From Schistosoma haematobium (Eukaryota; Platyhelminthes; Trematoda; Strigeidida; Schistosomatidae), in the NCBI RefSeq assembly GCF_000699445.3, contig NC_067200.1, forward strand, positions 15,568,510 through 15,632,509: DNA of 64,000 bases, written 5' to 3'. The position numbers and the translations under genes were made by a program. Positions within the stretch are counted from its first letter, which is position 1, and each line of letters begins with the position of its first letter. Positions 35,609-47,519 of the stretch are shown one piece after another. Under the pieces are notes generated by a model, which saw only the letters and a program-made list of their open reading frames with translations, searched no databases and was not told the origin of the DNA.

Positions 35609-36454
35609 TTACCGAATAAAGGTAGGAAGTCTATCGAACCCCTCGGTGTAGTCTAAGGGATGCGCGGTGCAGTAACTTAAGTACAAATTTCGAAATACAT
35701 ACCAAACTGTTTCAGTTGGAGACTCTGGACCTATTGTCCAATCTACTGACGATGCTGAGTGCATAATATGTTCTATATTTGCTTTCCAGATGCTAGGTTT
35801 GCATCGGGCTGATACGTGATCGTTGTTGACAACTATATAAAAGTCAAAGATTAGAACTGCATGATCACTTTTACCTAGGGACGGCATGTAATCGAGGTTC
35901 ATGACGTCATCCTCATAATGGGCCAGTATAAGATCTAGTAAGGAGGATTGAGATTCCGGGTCGTACTTAGTCGCCTCTCTCACATGTTGTACCACGGCAC
36001 ATGTGGTAACCTCATCAACCGTTTCCTGTCCGAATAAGTCTTCTGACATTTCAGTTCTCAGATTTTTCCAATCTACCGTGGGTGTCTTAAAGTCTCCTAG
36101 GATTAGGCATCGAATAATTTGTGACCAAGTATTGAGACCATCTGGCAAGACCTCATTTGCCTCAAAACTTTGACTGCGGTAGACCAAACCAATCAGCAGC
36201 TCTTGTCCCTTGCATTTAAAGCGGCAGCTAACTAACTCACATGTCCCACTCTCATGTGATACACTGTCGATAATGGTACATGAAATAATATTCCTAATAA
36301 ATAGAGCTAATCCCTCTCCTTTACGCTTCTGGATTCTGTCGGCTCTTACTAATGTGAAAGCTTCAAAATCAAGTTCTAAACTGTCTCTGGGCTGTGTCAG
36401 CCAAGTTTCTGTGACTGAGATTACGTCCGCCTGGTAGAGTGAATCTGTACACAT
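35609..36454 (-). pseudogene. CR1 endonuclease
   Basis: 282-residue frame with VISVTETWL (catalytic Glu), GLALFIRN, CLILGDFKTPTVDW (the usual GDFN reads GDFK) and LGKSDHAVLIFDF (catalytic SDH). An apurinic-type endonuclease that would nick target DNA. The upstream ORF1-like region (36500-37200) has NHRIKEGECSKPK-type fragments in several frames and is broken. The N-terminal TLNxR-type motif is not in this frame. Confidence 0.7.
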
Positions 36455-37385
36455 ATTTCCAATCGCTTATTAAGCATGCTCCGGGTATTTGTGTAACAGA
36501 TCTGAAGCCTACTTAGATGGCTTTGTGCTGCACTCATATTGGCTTCGGCATCATTCTTTGTCGAGGGCTCATAACCCGAAAAATTACAATTTTTAGGTCC
36601 TTATTGCCAGCATATAACCTAAGTTTTAGTTCTTTTCCAGCTTTTCGTCTTTTTACACGGTCTGAGAGAGGAAAGTCCTCACGGACAAAAATTCCTGATA
36701 CCTTTAGTTTATGTCCATACAGTAGTGTTAAGTCCCTTCATTGGGACTGTAAGCAGACTGGTTCGATTGTGTTTCAAGTTCATTTGGCTACCTAGTATAT
36801 ACACCTTTGGCAGTGTGGCACCGGAGATATCCTGAGGCACTAGCTGATTTAGTAGCTGTTTTATCAACCTAATGTCATGTTCAAAACGAGTTTTAGGTTT
36901 TGAGCATTCACCCTCCTTGATTCTATGGGATATAACTGACCTGTCACTATGATCAGTCTCCGCTTTGGGGGGGGCTAGCATTTCTTTAATAGCGTTATGT
37001 CACTTCTTGTTCTCGACCTGTACCCATCTATCAACCTTCGTTGGAGGAGCAACCACAGTCACGTCAAACACATTGTGGGATTCCGGAAGATCATCGACGA
37101 CTTGGGCAGTCAGGTTGCTTTTCCTGCTAAAGAAAGATCTAGGCCTGCGATTAGGTTTCTAAGGCGTTTCCACCCGGCTACGATTTAAAGTACGGGGGTA
37201 GAGGAAACCCCTTCCTGTTTTTGTTTAGAACAGACATCTTTCAAGTCCGTCTTTCCTCATTTAACCCATGTGAGTCAATTATTACTGAGCTTATGTGACG
37301 TGAAATCACGTCAGTTTGTGTGTCAACAGAGCAAGTACTGTTCAATGTGTCTCGACATACTTCGGTAATACAGTTTTATGCGGCA

Positions 37386-37523
37386 CCCGAGCTCCCAATT
37401 TTGGGGAAAATTTGGCACATTTTGGGGAAATTTGGGGAAATGGCACAAAAACCCCAAAATTCCACTTTAACCTTGGTCAAAGTCAGTTGACTTTGAGGAT
37501 TTCCCCAAAGTTGGAAGCTCGGG
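37386..37523. mobile_element. Foldback/MITE-like element 1
   Basis: 138 bp with inverted ends: CCCGAGCTCCCAATTTTGGGG on the left edge (first 20 bases) and its near complement on the right. The interior has runs of GGGG/CCCC and TTGGCACA. No clear target duplication (at most CA). It shares its ends and a GTGCCATTTCCCC stretch with element 2. No transposase in the window matches these ends. Confidence 0.6.
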
Positions 37524-37701
37524 CACTTACCATTGAAAGGGTCACGGAACCGTGGCGTTAGCAAGCTGTTTGCGTCCGCGAGCAGCACTGCTGACAAAAT
37601 CACATGCAAACACTTTTACTCGACCGCTTGAAAGCCACAAGTGCTATATTCGTGCAAAATTCATGGTATTATATTTGCACACGCTGTACTACATGTCTCT
37701 T

Positions 37702-37866
37702 CCCGAGCTTACAATTTTGGTGAAACTCCCGAGGTCAAATGACCTTCACCAATGTTTGAGGAACTTTAGGGTTTTTGTGCCATTTCCCCAAAATTTCCCC
37801 GAACATTGCTGAAGGTCATTTGACTTCGGGAGTTTCCCCGAAATACCCCAAACGTGGGAGCTCGGG
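37702..37866. mobile_element. Foldback/MITE-like element 2
   Basis: 165 bp whose two ends form an imperfect inverted repeat of about 60 bp each, beginning CCCGAGCT and containing the small palindrome GGTCAAATGACC. The short centre (GGGTTTTTGTGCCATTTCCC) is also found in element 1 in the opposite orientation. No clear target duplication. Confidence 0.65.
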
Positions 37867-38734
37867 GGTTGTTGACAATTCCTTCAGCTGCACTGTCCAC
37901 GCATCAAACAGATGTTTTTGAAAAGAAATTTGAAACAATAACACCCAGAGACTAAGGTAGATGATGAACATAAAAAGTGGGAAACCATAAATATTTAGAA
38001 CCAAAAATGCTAACAAATACAACAAAAAATTACTCAAAATTGACTACGATAAACTAGTTTGGAAACGAAAACGATATTTTTAGCAAATCCTTAAACTGAA
38101 ATACATTCAATTAGAATGTAAACAGTAGTCTCGTTACGTAAAAAATGATCAAAACAGAGTATTTACCGGCGTCCCTTTTAAATAGCGCGGCATAGTAAAC
38201 AGATTGTTGTAAACATTCAGTAAGTGTATAAAACAAAGCGCACCAACCAAAAAGTTAATGAAAATTGTGGAAGGACTAGTAGTGATATAAATAAGAGTAT
38301 GTAATTATGAAAATAATCACAGAAAGTTAAGAAACACACATATGGAGGAAAAAATAAGTGCTAAAGTGGTTGTAGATCATCAGTATGAGCGATCTATGTG
38401 GATGGTAAAACGTTTTGCCATTAATTGAAACCGCATTTGATTTTGAACAAATAAACAGATCTGATCTTCTCATACGACTGACTTTCCGTCATGAAAAGCC
38501 TTCTAGAGATAACCGATCAGTAGCAAGAAAATGTGATAACAAATTGGTAATTAGCCCCCACGCAAAAAATAGTTCTGTTAGTCTTCGACATTTCACACTA
38601 ACCACATTACTGGACTCACCTAGTTGAAGGCGTTCGTCAATGCATCCAAACTAGATCATGAGTTAGTACACAATGCTACTCATCCTTCTCAACCGTTAAC
38701 CAGCTTACACCAAACGCTCTTTGACATATCGGCG
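37867..38734. other. Unassigned AT-rich DNA
   Basis: Between the foldback elements and the LTR element. A 70-residue plus-strand open frame at 38415-38627 has no recognised motif and no splice support. Confidence 0.35.
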
Positions 38735-39020
38735 ACCTTGTAGAATTATGGTCTACTATGATATTAGTACTGCTCTAATAATAGACCTAATCCTAAATTT
38801 GTAGATTTGTCATGATATAACTGCCTAATCTATAAGATCTTACGTGGAAGTCACACCATCGACTACACCAACTCACTGTATCGTATCAATTACCAATACA
38901 TGATGTAGAACAAGGTTAGGCTAGAGAAAGAACAATATATTTAATATGAATAGAAGATATAAGGTAACATTCAGCAGAGACCACGCCTGCATGGCCGAGC
39001 CATGCCACTCGATCAACTCC

Positions 39021-42000
39021 GGCACGGTTTAAACGTTAGGTCCTTTTGAAATGTGCCCGCCCTTTCGTTTCAACGACCTTGAACGGCTTGACTAGAGGCG
39101 GTCATTCCGTATTTCAATTGCCGTGGGTTGGTTGGGTTGCATGAGTATCAAGTTTTTTCATATATAAGTCATCTTATGCTACATAAAAAAGCACGAAATA
39201 AATACCAAAACCATTAATTTAGCGTTCTCTGTTTTGTAGTGTACACTTTGGCTCAGTTGTTGCTCTGTAATTTGATCTTTGATCCCAACAACTGTAGTAA
39301 AGCTCAACGAAATGTCAAGTCACAGGTAAATCCTAAGTATTTGTAGTATTTCCTTGGGTTATTATTGTTGCAAGGAATAACTTTTTAATAATTAGTCATG
39401 TCTGTTTTTAGTGCTTCATGCTCAAGTGACATTTCAGTCGACCTAACCGATGCCTTTCGAAGTATGATACTGAACAAGCGTTTCGTGTTGTGGGATAATT
39501 TTGAAAGCGCCTTAAAAGAGTTCCAAAAAGTATGGAATTATAATTTCATCGCTTCTCAGACTACTTATACTCGTTACATCCACACAGAAAGCAGATTGCT
39601 GAAGGATGTCAGGTTCAAATACCTGTTTGTAACGTTTAATTGTACGTTTGGTCATAAACGGAAATCGGAAGGTTTGAAAGTGAAGCAAAAATCGCAAGAT
39701 CTTTAACTAATATCTTATGTTTAAGGTCTAAATTCCGTAATTGTCAATCTAAATCCCGTGTAAGACTAGAGGAGCAAGGATATGTCATCAAATCCTACAA
39801 CATGCTCAACAATCATCCATGTAGTAGTTCATGGATGGTATGTGATCCATGGACAAGGAGATTATCGTCAGAAGAAAAATAGAACTTGAAGCCCGTAATA
39901 CTTCACTGTGAGTCAGCACATGAAGTTATCAAAAGTATTAAGGAGAGAACTGGTAAGCAAGTAACTGCTGCCGATGTCAAAGGTATGAAAGCGGACAACA
40001 TTATGAAGTGGATGTAAGCAGTTGTCAATGCAATTGTAGTACGTTTATGATGTGTCGATATCCCTGCCGTCACATGCTACTTGCCTACGTTAAAAGACGA
40101 AATCTTACAAGTAAGCTATATCAATTATGAAATACTAACTGGATAGCTCATCAACTTCTTAGGTATTGTAGCAGATGGAAGTTACATAATACCCAGAACT
40201 TCCAAAATTATACATTAACTGCATTACCACGACCGAGTGAAGTGTATATAAGTATTCAACGAAGCCAAAGAATCCACAAGCATCGCATCATTGAGAAGTA
40301 TGGTGAACGTTTCGCAACGGAAGTTGAGAAGAAAGTGGACAATTATTACTTAAGAATTCTTAATACCAACTTGTAAACTTGATTTTCTGCTTTAGCAGCA
40401 ATGATTATTCAATAAACTTTCATAATTTTAATTTTCATCTTATTCCTACTTTCATGGGAATGAATAGCAATGATGTTCATGTTCAACTGTCTGTAATAAT
40501 TAAGAACGATTAAGAAACCCTACATCCACGTACAGTCTTGCAGATTAGGCACCCACATATCATATTAACCTTCATCGGATTACGTTTATCATCAAAATCG
40601 TATCAGTAGCTAAGTAGATTTTAATTTCATGTGATTAGTTCCGCTTATGAATTAAAATGAAACCAGGAGAAATGTTGATTAACAGTGGTATGCATTCATT
40701 ATAACTAAATATGCATTAGGATTTAACAGTGATGTGGGGAACAGTTGACATACCTGAATATGAATAATTGAAATGACATAGGTTATAAATAATGACTATA
40801 TATATATGTGCAGTTTAAGGTCAAGGGTCATTTGTTTTCACAGTCAATAACACATTAAGAATGGGTGGTGTAATAGTGGACTGGAGTTCACAGACAGATA
40901 AGTGGTGTGAAAATCTTATAGCTTATAAATGATCCGTGGATTTAAGAACTGAAAACTTGGGTTACGTAATAATTGATTACAATTTGAAGAGTTCACATAA
41001 TTACAGAGGATTAAGTGAGCGGATGTAAGTGACAGGGTGCTGGAATAAATGGGTAACTAAATTTTAAAAGTGAAATGAATTACTACATAATCCATCTTAT
41101 TACTTGTTTATTCCGTGGATTATAAGGAGTTCATATTATTCTCTATCTATATTTGTTCTAGCGTCATATCGACTATTAATAAATACGGACACGGTTTATA
41201 AAGTAAGACACTGAGTGTAGTTGCTATATTTATATTTCACTAATTCATTAGTTGAATAAAAATGTTACTAGGCAATACGGAACACAGTTAACGTGAACTT
41301 GTAAACCGGTTTTTAACATGGTCTTCCATAATCACAAATTCCATAAGTTGTAGACCGGCGTAAACATCATCACAAAGCTTTGACGACTTTAATGGATTCA
41401 TACAATTCTGAAAAACAATAAATCAGCCGTGAAATAAAGAATTAGACTTAGTTATCAGTATCACATTCAATAAGTTCATCAAATAGCAGGTTACAGAATG
41501 TACCTATAAGTCTCTTATTTGCAGACAGCGCTAATCATTAGAGATTTCTATTTCCTTTAATAAAAATTAATAGGTAATCTTTACAACACACATATCAGTG
41601 TTATTTACAAATTGCTGAAGTTAGTTTCGTCACAACATACAAGCGTAGTCTGGCTTATGAAGAAAATGTATTTAATTAATGTGGCATAAAGGAGATATGA
41701 ATACAAGGAACTTGTGATTCTGCTTCCATTGCTCATTCACTTTTCGTCACGTTGTCTGCATGAATTACTTCGGACGAGTCAGTCTGTAATGCAGTAGGAA
41801 TTCATGAATTAACTCACTAATAGTTGTTTTTTATTCAAATCTGTATCGTAACAAGCACTGGGAATTTATTCAGTGTCTGACCCTTGTAGTATTTCGTCTA
41901 TACATCTGCTATTAGCAAGAGAAATTGGTAAGCACCATTTAGATATTACTCGACAATATGCATCGTAACTTTGTTCACACTTTCGTCTGCGATTGTGCAT

Positions 42001-42741
42001 TTCGTTTACAGAAAATTATTCGTCAACCCTATAACAGACACATCATAATTCAGTATTAAGTACGACATGCTTTTGTCACCATGCTCAGAAGAGACACCCA
42101 TCGTTTCACTTATGAAGATTTTGTGCCTATTTAATTTGGTGTTATACACTGTTCCTGTATACGTTTAGAAAGCCGGTAGAAAAGACTATCAACGTCAATT
42201 GTTACTCACATAATTTTTCTCTGATACGTTACACAATAATATGTCACTTCAGTACAAAACAATGCTACCTATAGTCCAAATAACCTTTTATAGCTAAATA
42301 CAAACAATTTATATAATATTCATAGTTAGTTTAACGCTTGCTTCTTTCTGATTACATTTTATAAACGACTACGTACATCTATGTGTGCCATCACCATAAT
42401 CAAGGAGGTGAACCATATATAATGCTTTTCACGGCTTATTTTCGTGAAAACTCAATCTGTAATCTATTTTTGACTAGAAAAATGGTGATTTGACTTGTTT
42501 GACTTTGTATTGTTAAAAATAACCATATTACGCCAACTACATATTTACTTAGGTGGTGAGCACGAAATACGTCAAACTGCTTAAAAATTGAAATAAAAAC
42601 TATCTTCCAGTCACAAAGATTACGAGAAGTCATGTATGATGGAAAAAAGGCTGTTAATAGCTGATAAATAACGACACATAAAATCCACGACAATATGTTA
42701 CATGTGCGCGAAAACCCGTGACCTAACGCGCATAGTGTGCC
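39021..42741 (+). mobile_element. Mutator-type (MULE) DNA transposon with 9-bp target duplication
   Basis: 3721 bp inserted in the left LTR of the non-coding LTR element. The target ATCAACTCC is duplicated exactly (39012-39020 and 42742-42750), and the intact partner LTR has it once. Terminal inverted repeats are imperfect: both start GGCAC and share CGTTAGGTC at positions 14-22, about 16 of 22 matches. A 9-bp duplication is typical of the Mutator superfamily. A decayed transposase lies at 39398-40376; 40400-42740 holds no gene that I can see. Confidence 0.88.
39398..40376 (+). pseudogene. Mutator-type transposase lacking its catalytic core
   Basis: The N-terminal part (39398-39706) reads FVLWDNFESALKEFQKVW and VTFNCTFGHKRKSEG, like the FAR1/FLYWCH-type DNA-binding region of animal MULE proteins. 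It continues in another frame with GYVIKSYNMLNNHPCSSSW, RLSSEE and IKSIKERTGKQVTAADVKG, the usual segment before the DDE domain. It then jumps straight to a SWIM zinc finger (CQCNC...MCRYPCRHMLLAY, near 40020-40090) and the C-terminal tail ending at TAA 40374-40376. The DDE catalytic domain, normally some 200 or more residues, is absent, and there are stops and frame changes. It was therefore moved by an enzyme encoded elsewhere. Confidence 0.75.
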
Positions 42742-42884
42742 ATCAACTCCAGTCCATTCAATTCATTGTTCGCGCCTTCTCATTGTTAGGTATTTCTCCG
42801 CGTTAAATATTGAATATCTATTTTCTAAGTAGTCTCGTGTTCACAGCTTTGTGGATTGTGTGGCTATTGTCCAATGCCACTACA

Positions 42885-42897
42885 CTACTCTCCCACC
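42885..42897 (-). promoter_or_regulatory. Polypurine tract of the non-coding LTR element
   Basis: GGTGGGAGAGTAG on the minus strand, directly before the 3' LTR. It would prime plus-strand DNA synthesis. Confidence 0.65.
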
Positions 42898-45697
42898 AGA
42901 ATCAACGTGATGTTGGTTCGATACCAAATTGGATGGGATCGTCGCGCGCGAGGGTTTACCAAGGATAATAAGAATCCTCCGGGTATTGGTAAGCTGAAAG
43001 ATAAATCAAAAAGAAGGCCGCAGCATCTGATCGGGAAATACATGTAATAATTTTAAAATATCTGCCTTCGTGCTTAAAATGCTTGAAATGAAAATTTGGG
43101 TGAAGATTATTTGGGCTATAAAAAATGGGGTTACAATAATAATAATAATAAAACGATGCGTGTTAATAGCCGTTGGTTAATAACTTAACGTATAGGTAGT
43201 AAGTATTTTGCGTTTAGAAATATTAAAGTGATGAATATTGTAGAAATATTAATATTGGTATTAGTTTTGGTTTAAATTATGAAATCAAATAACGATTATG
43301 CCGGTAAGTTGTCCATATGAGTTGAATTCCAATTGCATCTGTATTAATAGGCTAACTGAAGGAACAAAAGTATACCGTGGAGAAGAATTCCAACTAATGT
43401 TCCAGTTAGTTTGATACGGTTTATTTAGTTACGGGGAGATTTTCTCAACCTCATTTTTACTTGACCGTGATAGAATTTAGTAATACTACTAATACACATG
43501 AATGGTTATCAAAATAAAATTTAAATACATGAGTGATAATTATATGAATTTTGGACAGATAGCTAGGAACAAATCGTTAAACATGAGTGTATTCGTAAGA
43601 GACATACTCTAGACTCAATTTTCTGAGTTGCCATAGTCTATTTATACATATTTATACCTGGCGGCTGATGATGCATACAAGTTAGCTGCAAGTATGCAGT
43701 ATATTATAAGGCGGAATACGATTTAATTGAGATATAGTGGTTACAAGTTATTAAAATCAGTTAAGCCTGTGTTATATTACGAAGTGATGTGGTGCTGCAA
43801 GATGTATTTAGCTAAATAAGTTTTTACAAGATGATTAAATAGTGAGTGATGCTCATGTGATTATCAGGGAGTACATAAGTTGCAACCAAGGGGAGAACAC
43901 TCCCAACTCATGTCTATGATAATGGCTTGAACCTTTGTCAGTGTTGGGGTAAATTCGACATTGACGTTTTCAGTTTGCAGGAGATTTGCTCGACTGCTTA
44001 TACTGATTATTTGCATGCATGATTGTGTCGCTAAACCACCAATTAGACTGACAAGGTTTTGAGATATTTACTGGATGAGCAACTGAGAGAGAAACATACT
44101 GTAATCATCTGTGATGGATGAAGATACCAAGAAAACAACACAATTTAATGGTAATTATAAGTCAATTTGTTGACCGATTTTGTTAATAGTTTCATTAATT
44201 TTATCAGTCATATTACGTGATTGTCAAGTTATGACAATGCTTTATGACGATATCTTGAAACTATTAAATTTAACTAGTTATAGTGTTGATTGAGGATTAG
44301 TCAGTGGAAAAATAGGTATTGTTGCTTTAGGTGATTCGAAATTATCAGAAATTTGTAACGTTAAAGAATCCGAGACGCCTAATTTAATTACAAATTTTAA
44401 TTCAGAAAGATTCGTTTAGTGTTAATTTTAGTAGGCTACGGAGTTTTGATTTTAAACGTTTGTTTAGCCAACAACTACCTGGGGATTTAGTTATTTTACT
44501 AGTGCAGTTGATAGTACCTGAATTTTTAATCTTATTATCTAAACTATGTTTGCATTTTAGGCTGCTAATATGATAAACCAATCCATAAACCCAAATACGA
44601 TTAGCAACAACGACTATGATGGGTTTATTGATAAATGTTAAAGGCGATTCAGATGATTTTTAAATTTAGAAGACATGAAGATATAGTGTGACGTATGTAC
44701 GGGCCAGGTTAACAAGCGGGTTGTTGACGTATATGACGATTTAAAAATAATGAACATGACCAGAAAATAATTTTAAAGTTTAGACTGCTTGTGAAACTTC
44801 AGGCAGGAATATGATGCGTTATAAACATTCCATAAGAAGTTACTGCATTTAGCCTAGGGACACTTACAAATATACAGCAAAAGGAACCGGAAAACATATA
44901 CATGTTAAGTAAAAAAAATCATTAAGTAAAATAGTTGAACTCGCCTGGATTATTTTTGCGTATTAGATTATTCAGTGGACGACATATATAACGCCATTCG
45001 TGAGTTGTAATGACCCAAAAGCATCCAGAATAAAAAGGGCAGTATGGCAATCACTTCCAGGGTGCTTGATGCTGTTGAGGTTTTTGGGACTCGCTCTGAT
45101 CAGAACAACTGGATGAATCCAGATAACTGTGTGTGCCATCGAATGAGCCATCTAAAATGAACTTATGATTGGAGAAAACTTATAGCTGGAACTCACCGTA
45201 TTTTTTTTAAAGAAATGTCATCCTTGTTGTTTGGCAATGGAACTCGAAAATATGAAATTAGGCAGGCAGTGGTCGGAAGAAAAGATATTACAGGATAGTG
45301 CATAGTTTAAAACAGGATGGTGTTAAGCGAAGGAACACTAAGAATTAGATCCAGATAACTATTTAATCCTTGATTGCATTGTTAGTCAATGTATATTTAC
45401 GCTATTTACAGGTCATATTTGTTAGAGCTTGATCTTTAAACAAGTCTATGTCGCTGAAGCAGGTAAATGCTATTAAAGCTTGTTAACGGACCATCAAAGC
45501 TAACTAGTTGATATAATGATCAACTTTTATTATCGATTGAGCTAGTAAGTTATGTGAACTAATAGATATAACATTACGATAATATATGTGACCATTAATT
45601 AAAGGACTAATAGAATACTGGGTTACCAAAAATAAAAAACCGATTGAGAAGGTTAAGGTGGAAATAAGGATTAACAATAATAGGTCGCGTTTCTTTA

Positions 45698-45710
45698 GTT
45701 GGGCTCACCA
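45698..45710 (-). promoter_or_regulatory. Primer binding site of the non-coding LTR element
   Basis: TGGTGAGCCCAAC on the minus strand, one base after the 5' LTR. Starts TGG as expected for pairing with a tRNA 3' CCA. Its first part matches the PBS of the Gypsy element at 52107-52128. Confidence 0.65.
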
Positions 45711-45711
45711 A

Positions 45712-46127
45712 TGTGGAATTATGGTCTACTATGATATTAGTACTGCTCTAATAATAGACCTAATCCTAAATTTGTAGATTTGTCATGATATAACTGCCTA
45801 ATCTATAAGATCTTACGTGGAAGTCACACCATCGACTACACCAACTCACTGTATCGTATCAATTACCAATACATGATGTAGAACAAGGTTAGGCTAGAGA
45901 AAGAACAATATATTTAATATGAATAGAAGATATAAGGTAACATTCAGCAGAGACCACGCCTGCATGGCCGAGCCATGCCACTCGATCAACTCCAATCCAT
46001 TCAATTCATTGTTCGCGCCTTCTCATTGTTAGGTATTTCTCCGCGTTAAATATTGAATATCTATTTTCTAAGTAGTCTCGTGTTCACAGCTTTGTGGATT
46101 GTGTGGCTATTGTCCAATGCCACTACA
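45712..46127 (-). repeat. LTR (5' LTR on the minus strand), intact
   Basis: 416 bp, TG...CA ends (TGTGGAATT to CCACTACA on the plus strand). It preserves the uninterrupted site of the Mutator insertion, ATCAACTCC. Confidence 0.88.
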
Positions 46128-46131
46128 ACCT

Positions 46132-47100
46132 TCCAAATGTATCTTCGAACGACTTCATTTTGGACTTTTGATTGGACTGTTTTCGTATGCTTTTAATAAA
46201 AAGGTGGTGCGTGTGACATCTTTAATATTATCGGATATAATCCTTCTCATCATGCCTCTTGTTCCGCCACATACCAAGGAAGCTTCGTTAATCAAGTGGA
46301 GTAGTTTGTGTTTGTTGACTCTGAAGGAGCTCAAAAGTCAAATTCATTTCATAACAACTGTTAACGTTTTCATCTAATATTCAATTTTGCTTTGTGTTAT
46401 TTTGTTACCATTTTGCTTTACTCAGAAACACTCTGTGGTTTGTAGTGTTATACTTTTTGCACATTATTAGTGATTGTGAGTATAGTTATATCTTGAGTCC
46501 ACCACAAGTCTGGTGAACCCAACGTGAGCTCCTTCTGAAATAGCAACCACATATTAGTTCACTTGATCAACAAAAATTTTCCCTGTATTTGGTGGCACCA
46601 ATGGTGATGAAAAGAAATAAATCCGATAGTATTATTCAGTAACATTCCTGTTCAAAACTCCAACGTAGTGTAGAAAGTCTTAAAAGGGTGATATAACACT
46701 ACTATAACTTTCAATCACGGGCCATGGCCAATAAAGTAGAACAGACTACTGAGATAGCGGTTCTTTTTAATGTCAGAGGTAGTGTGTGTGTCAGTGCAGC
46801 CAAGCAAATATGTCCGTCTTTTACAGTTGATACAAAGAAATAATAGATATTGAATATACATGTGATTACATCTAAAATGTCAAGAATAAAGAAAAATGAT
46901 GTCGTCATTTTATTATTACAAAAATAATTTAATATACCTGTCACTATTGATGTACTGTAAATATTCATTTTTTGTTCTATAGTGAACTTTATAAACAATC
47001 TAACGTTGTCGCTATAGTACACCGTTTGTATCAATCGTATCAGATTTCTCCCTGGAAAATTAGTAACGGTCCTCCAAAGATGTAATAGGCAAGTTATAAT
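46132..47100. other. Possible LTR remnant; otherwise unassigned
   Basis: On the plus strand TGGTGAACCCAACGTGAG at 46511-46528 resembles a CsRn1-type primer binding site, so 46132-46508 may be an LTR or leader of a third LTR family. No partner LTR was found. The minus-strand open frame at 46711-47127 has no recognisable content. Confidence 0.3.
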
Positions 47101-47108
47101 TTCATTGT

Positions 47109-47185
47109 AGCTGTAAGAATGATACATTGATAGTCACAAAAAACAATAGCGAAGTTCAGAGCTTACTAGAAACGTTCAGTAGGTT
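47109..47185 (+). pseudogene. Penelope-like element, left part
   Basis: Reads NDTLIVTKNNSEVQSLLETF, the stretch just after the catalytic YVDD box in Penelope-like reverse transcriptases; here the box itself is mutated. It is cut by the Gypsy insertion at 47185 and continues at 52448. Confidence 0.6.
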
Positions 47186-47503
47186 TGATGATGTAACAAG
47201 TATTCAGTGTTTGACAACGCTTCTACCAGCAACACCTAATATATTTCGTTCCCACCCAGAGAAATCAAAAGACAGAGTCGAGGAGATCGGAAGAGTATAT
47301 TTGGCGATAACCAATATATCGGAATTCTCTGATCTAATCTGGCTAGCGATTGCGGTTGATGTTGAGCACGGCGTTACCACACGTGATCTGGTGCGGATGC
47401 ATGACCGAGCGCCTTCAGCTAGATGAGTCCACTAAAACATATGGTCAGCATCTAATGTCGAAAACTTAGAGCTATTTATTTTGGGGATTTATTTACCGCT
47501 ACA
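47186..47503 (-). repeat. Gypsy element 3' LTR
   Basis: 318 bp, TGATGATGTAACA to CGCTACA on the plus strand. Confidence 0.88.
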
Positions 47504-47519
47504 GATCACTCCCCCCCCT
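47504..47519 (-). promoter_or_regulatory. Gypsy polypurine tract
   Basis: AGGGGGGGGAGTGATC on the minus strand, touching the 3' LTR. Confidence 0.75.

Larger units (their letters stand above)
33110..37230 (-). mobile_element. CR1-clade LINE, nearly full length
   Basis: A minus-strand LINE with an ORF1-like region (about 36500-37200), an endonuclease (35609-36454) and an RT (33132-35345). Clade is judged from the RT (HIGRQGTDTY before MVNNIELPVV; HNDLGVIVSQDLK) and the C-terminal NYLSADYRLSHRIINEWNSL region typical of CR1 elements; schistosome SR1 belongs there. It is interrupted by an RTE fragment at 33812-34381. Its 3' end lies a few tens of bases upstream of the CCDC34-like start codon, in the same orientation. 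Confidence 0.8.
38739..42884 (-). repeat. LTR (3' LTR on the minus strand), split
   Basis: LTR sequence occupies 38739-39020 and 42751-42884. The 3721-bp Mutator-type element and one copy of its 9-bp duplication lie between. When these are excluded the LTR is 416 bp, the same as its partner. Confidence 0.88.
38739..46127 (-). mobile_element. Non-coding LTR retrotransposon, complete
   Basis: Two 416-bp LTRs bound a 2.83-kb internal region (42885-45711) with no open frame above about 60 residues of any likely meaning. Flanking duplication is ACCT (38735-38738 and 46128-46131). Orientation is minus: reading that strand, the 5' LTR (46127 to 45712) is followed after one base by a PBS-like TGGTGAGCCCAAC, and the other LTR is preceded by a purine tract GGTGGGAGAGTAG. 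The two LTRs differ by about two bases by eye, so it is young. A large non-autonomous type, presumably moved by a coding Gypsy element. The left LTR is split by a Mutator-type transposon. Confidence 0.85.

Noticed and set aside
43137..43152. Short AAT run as a significant repeat
   Set aside because: Only about five units; unremarkable in AT-rich DNA.
46711..47127. 138-residue minus-strand frame
   Set aside because: AT-driven composition, no motif, and it overlaps the Penelope fragment on the other strand.
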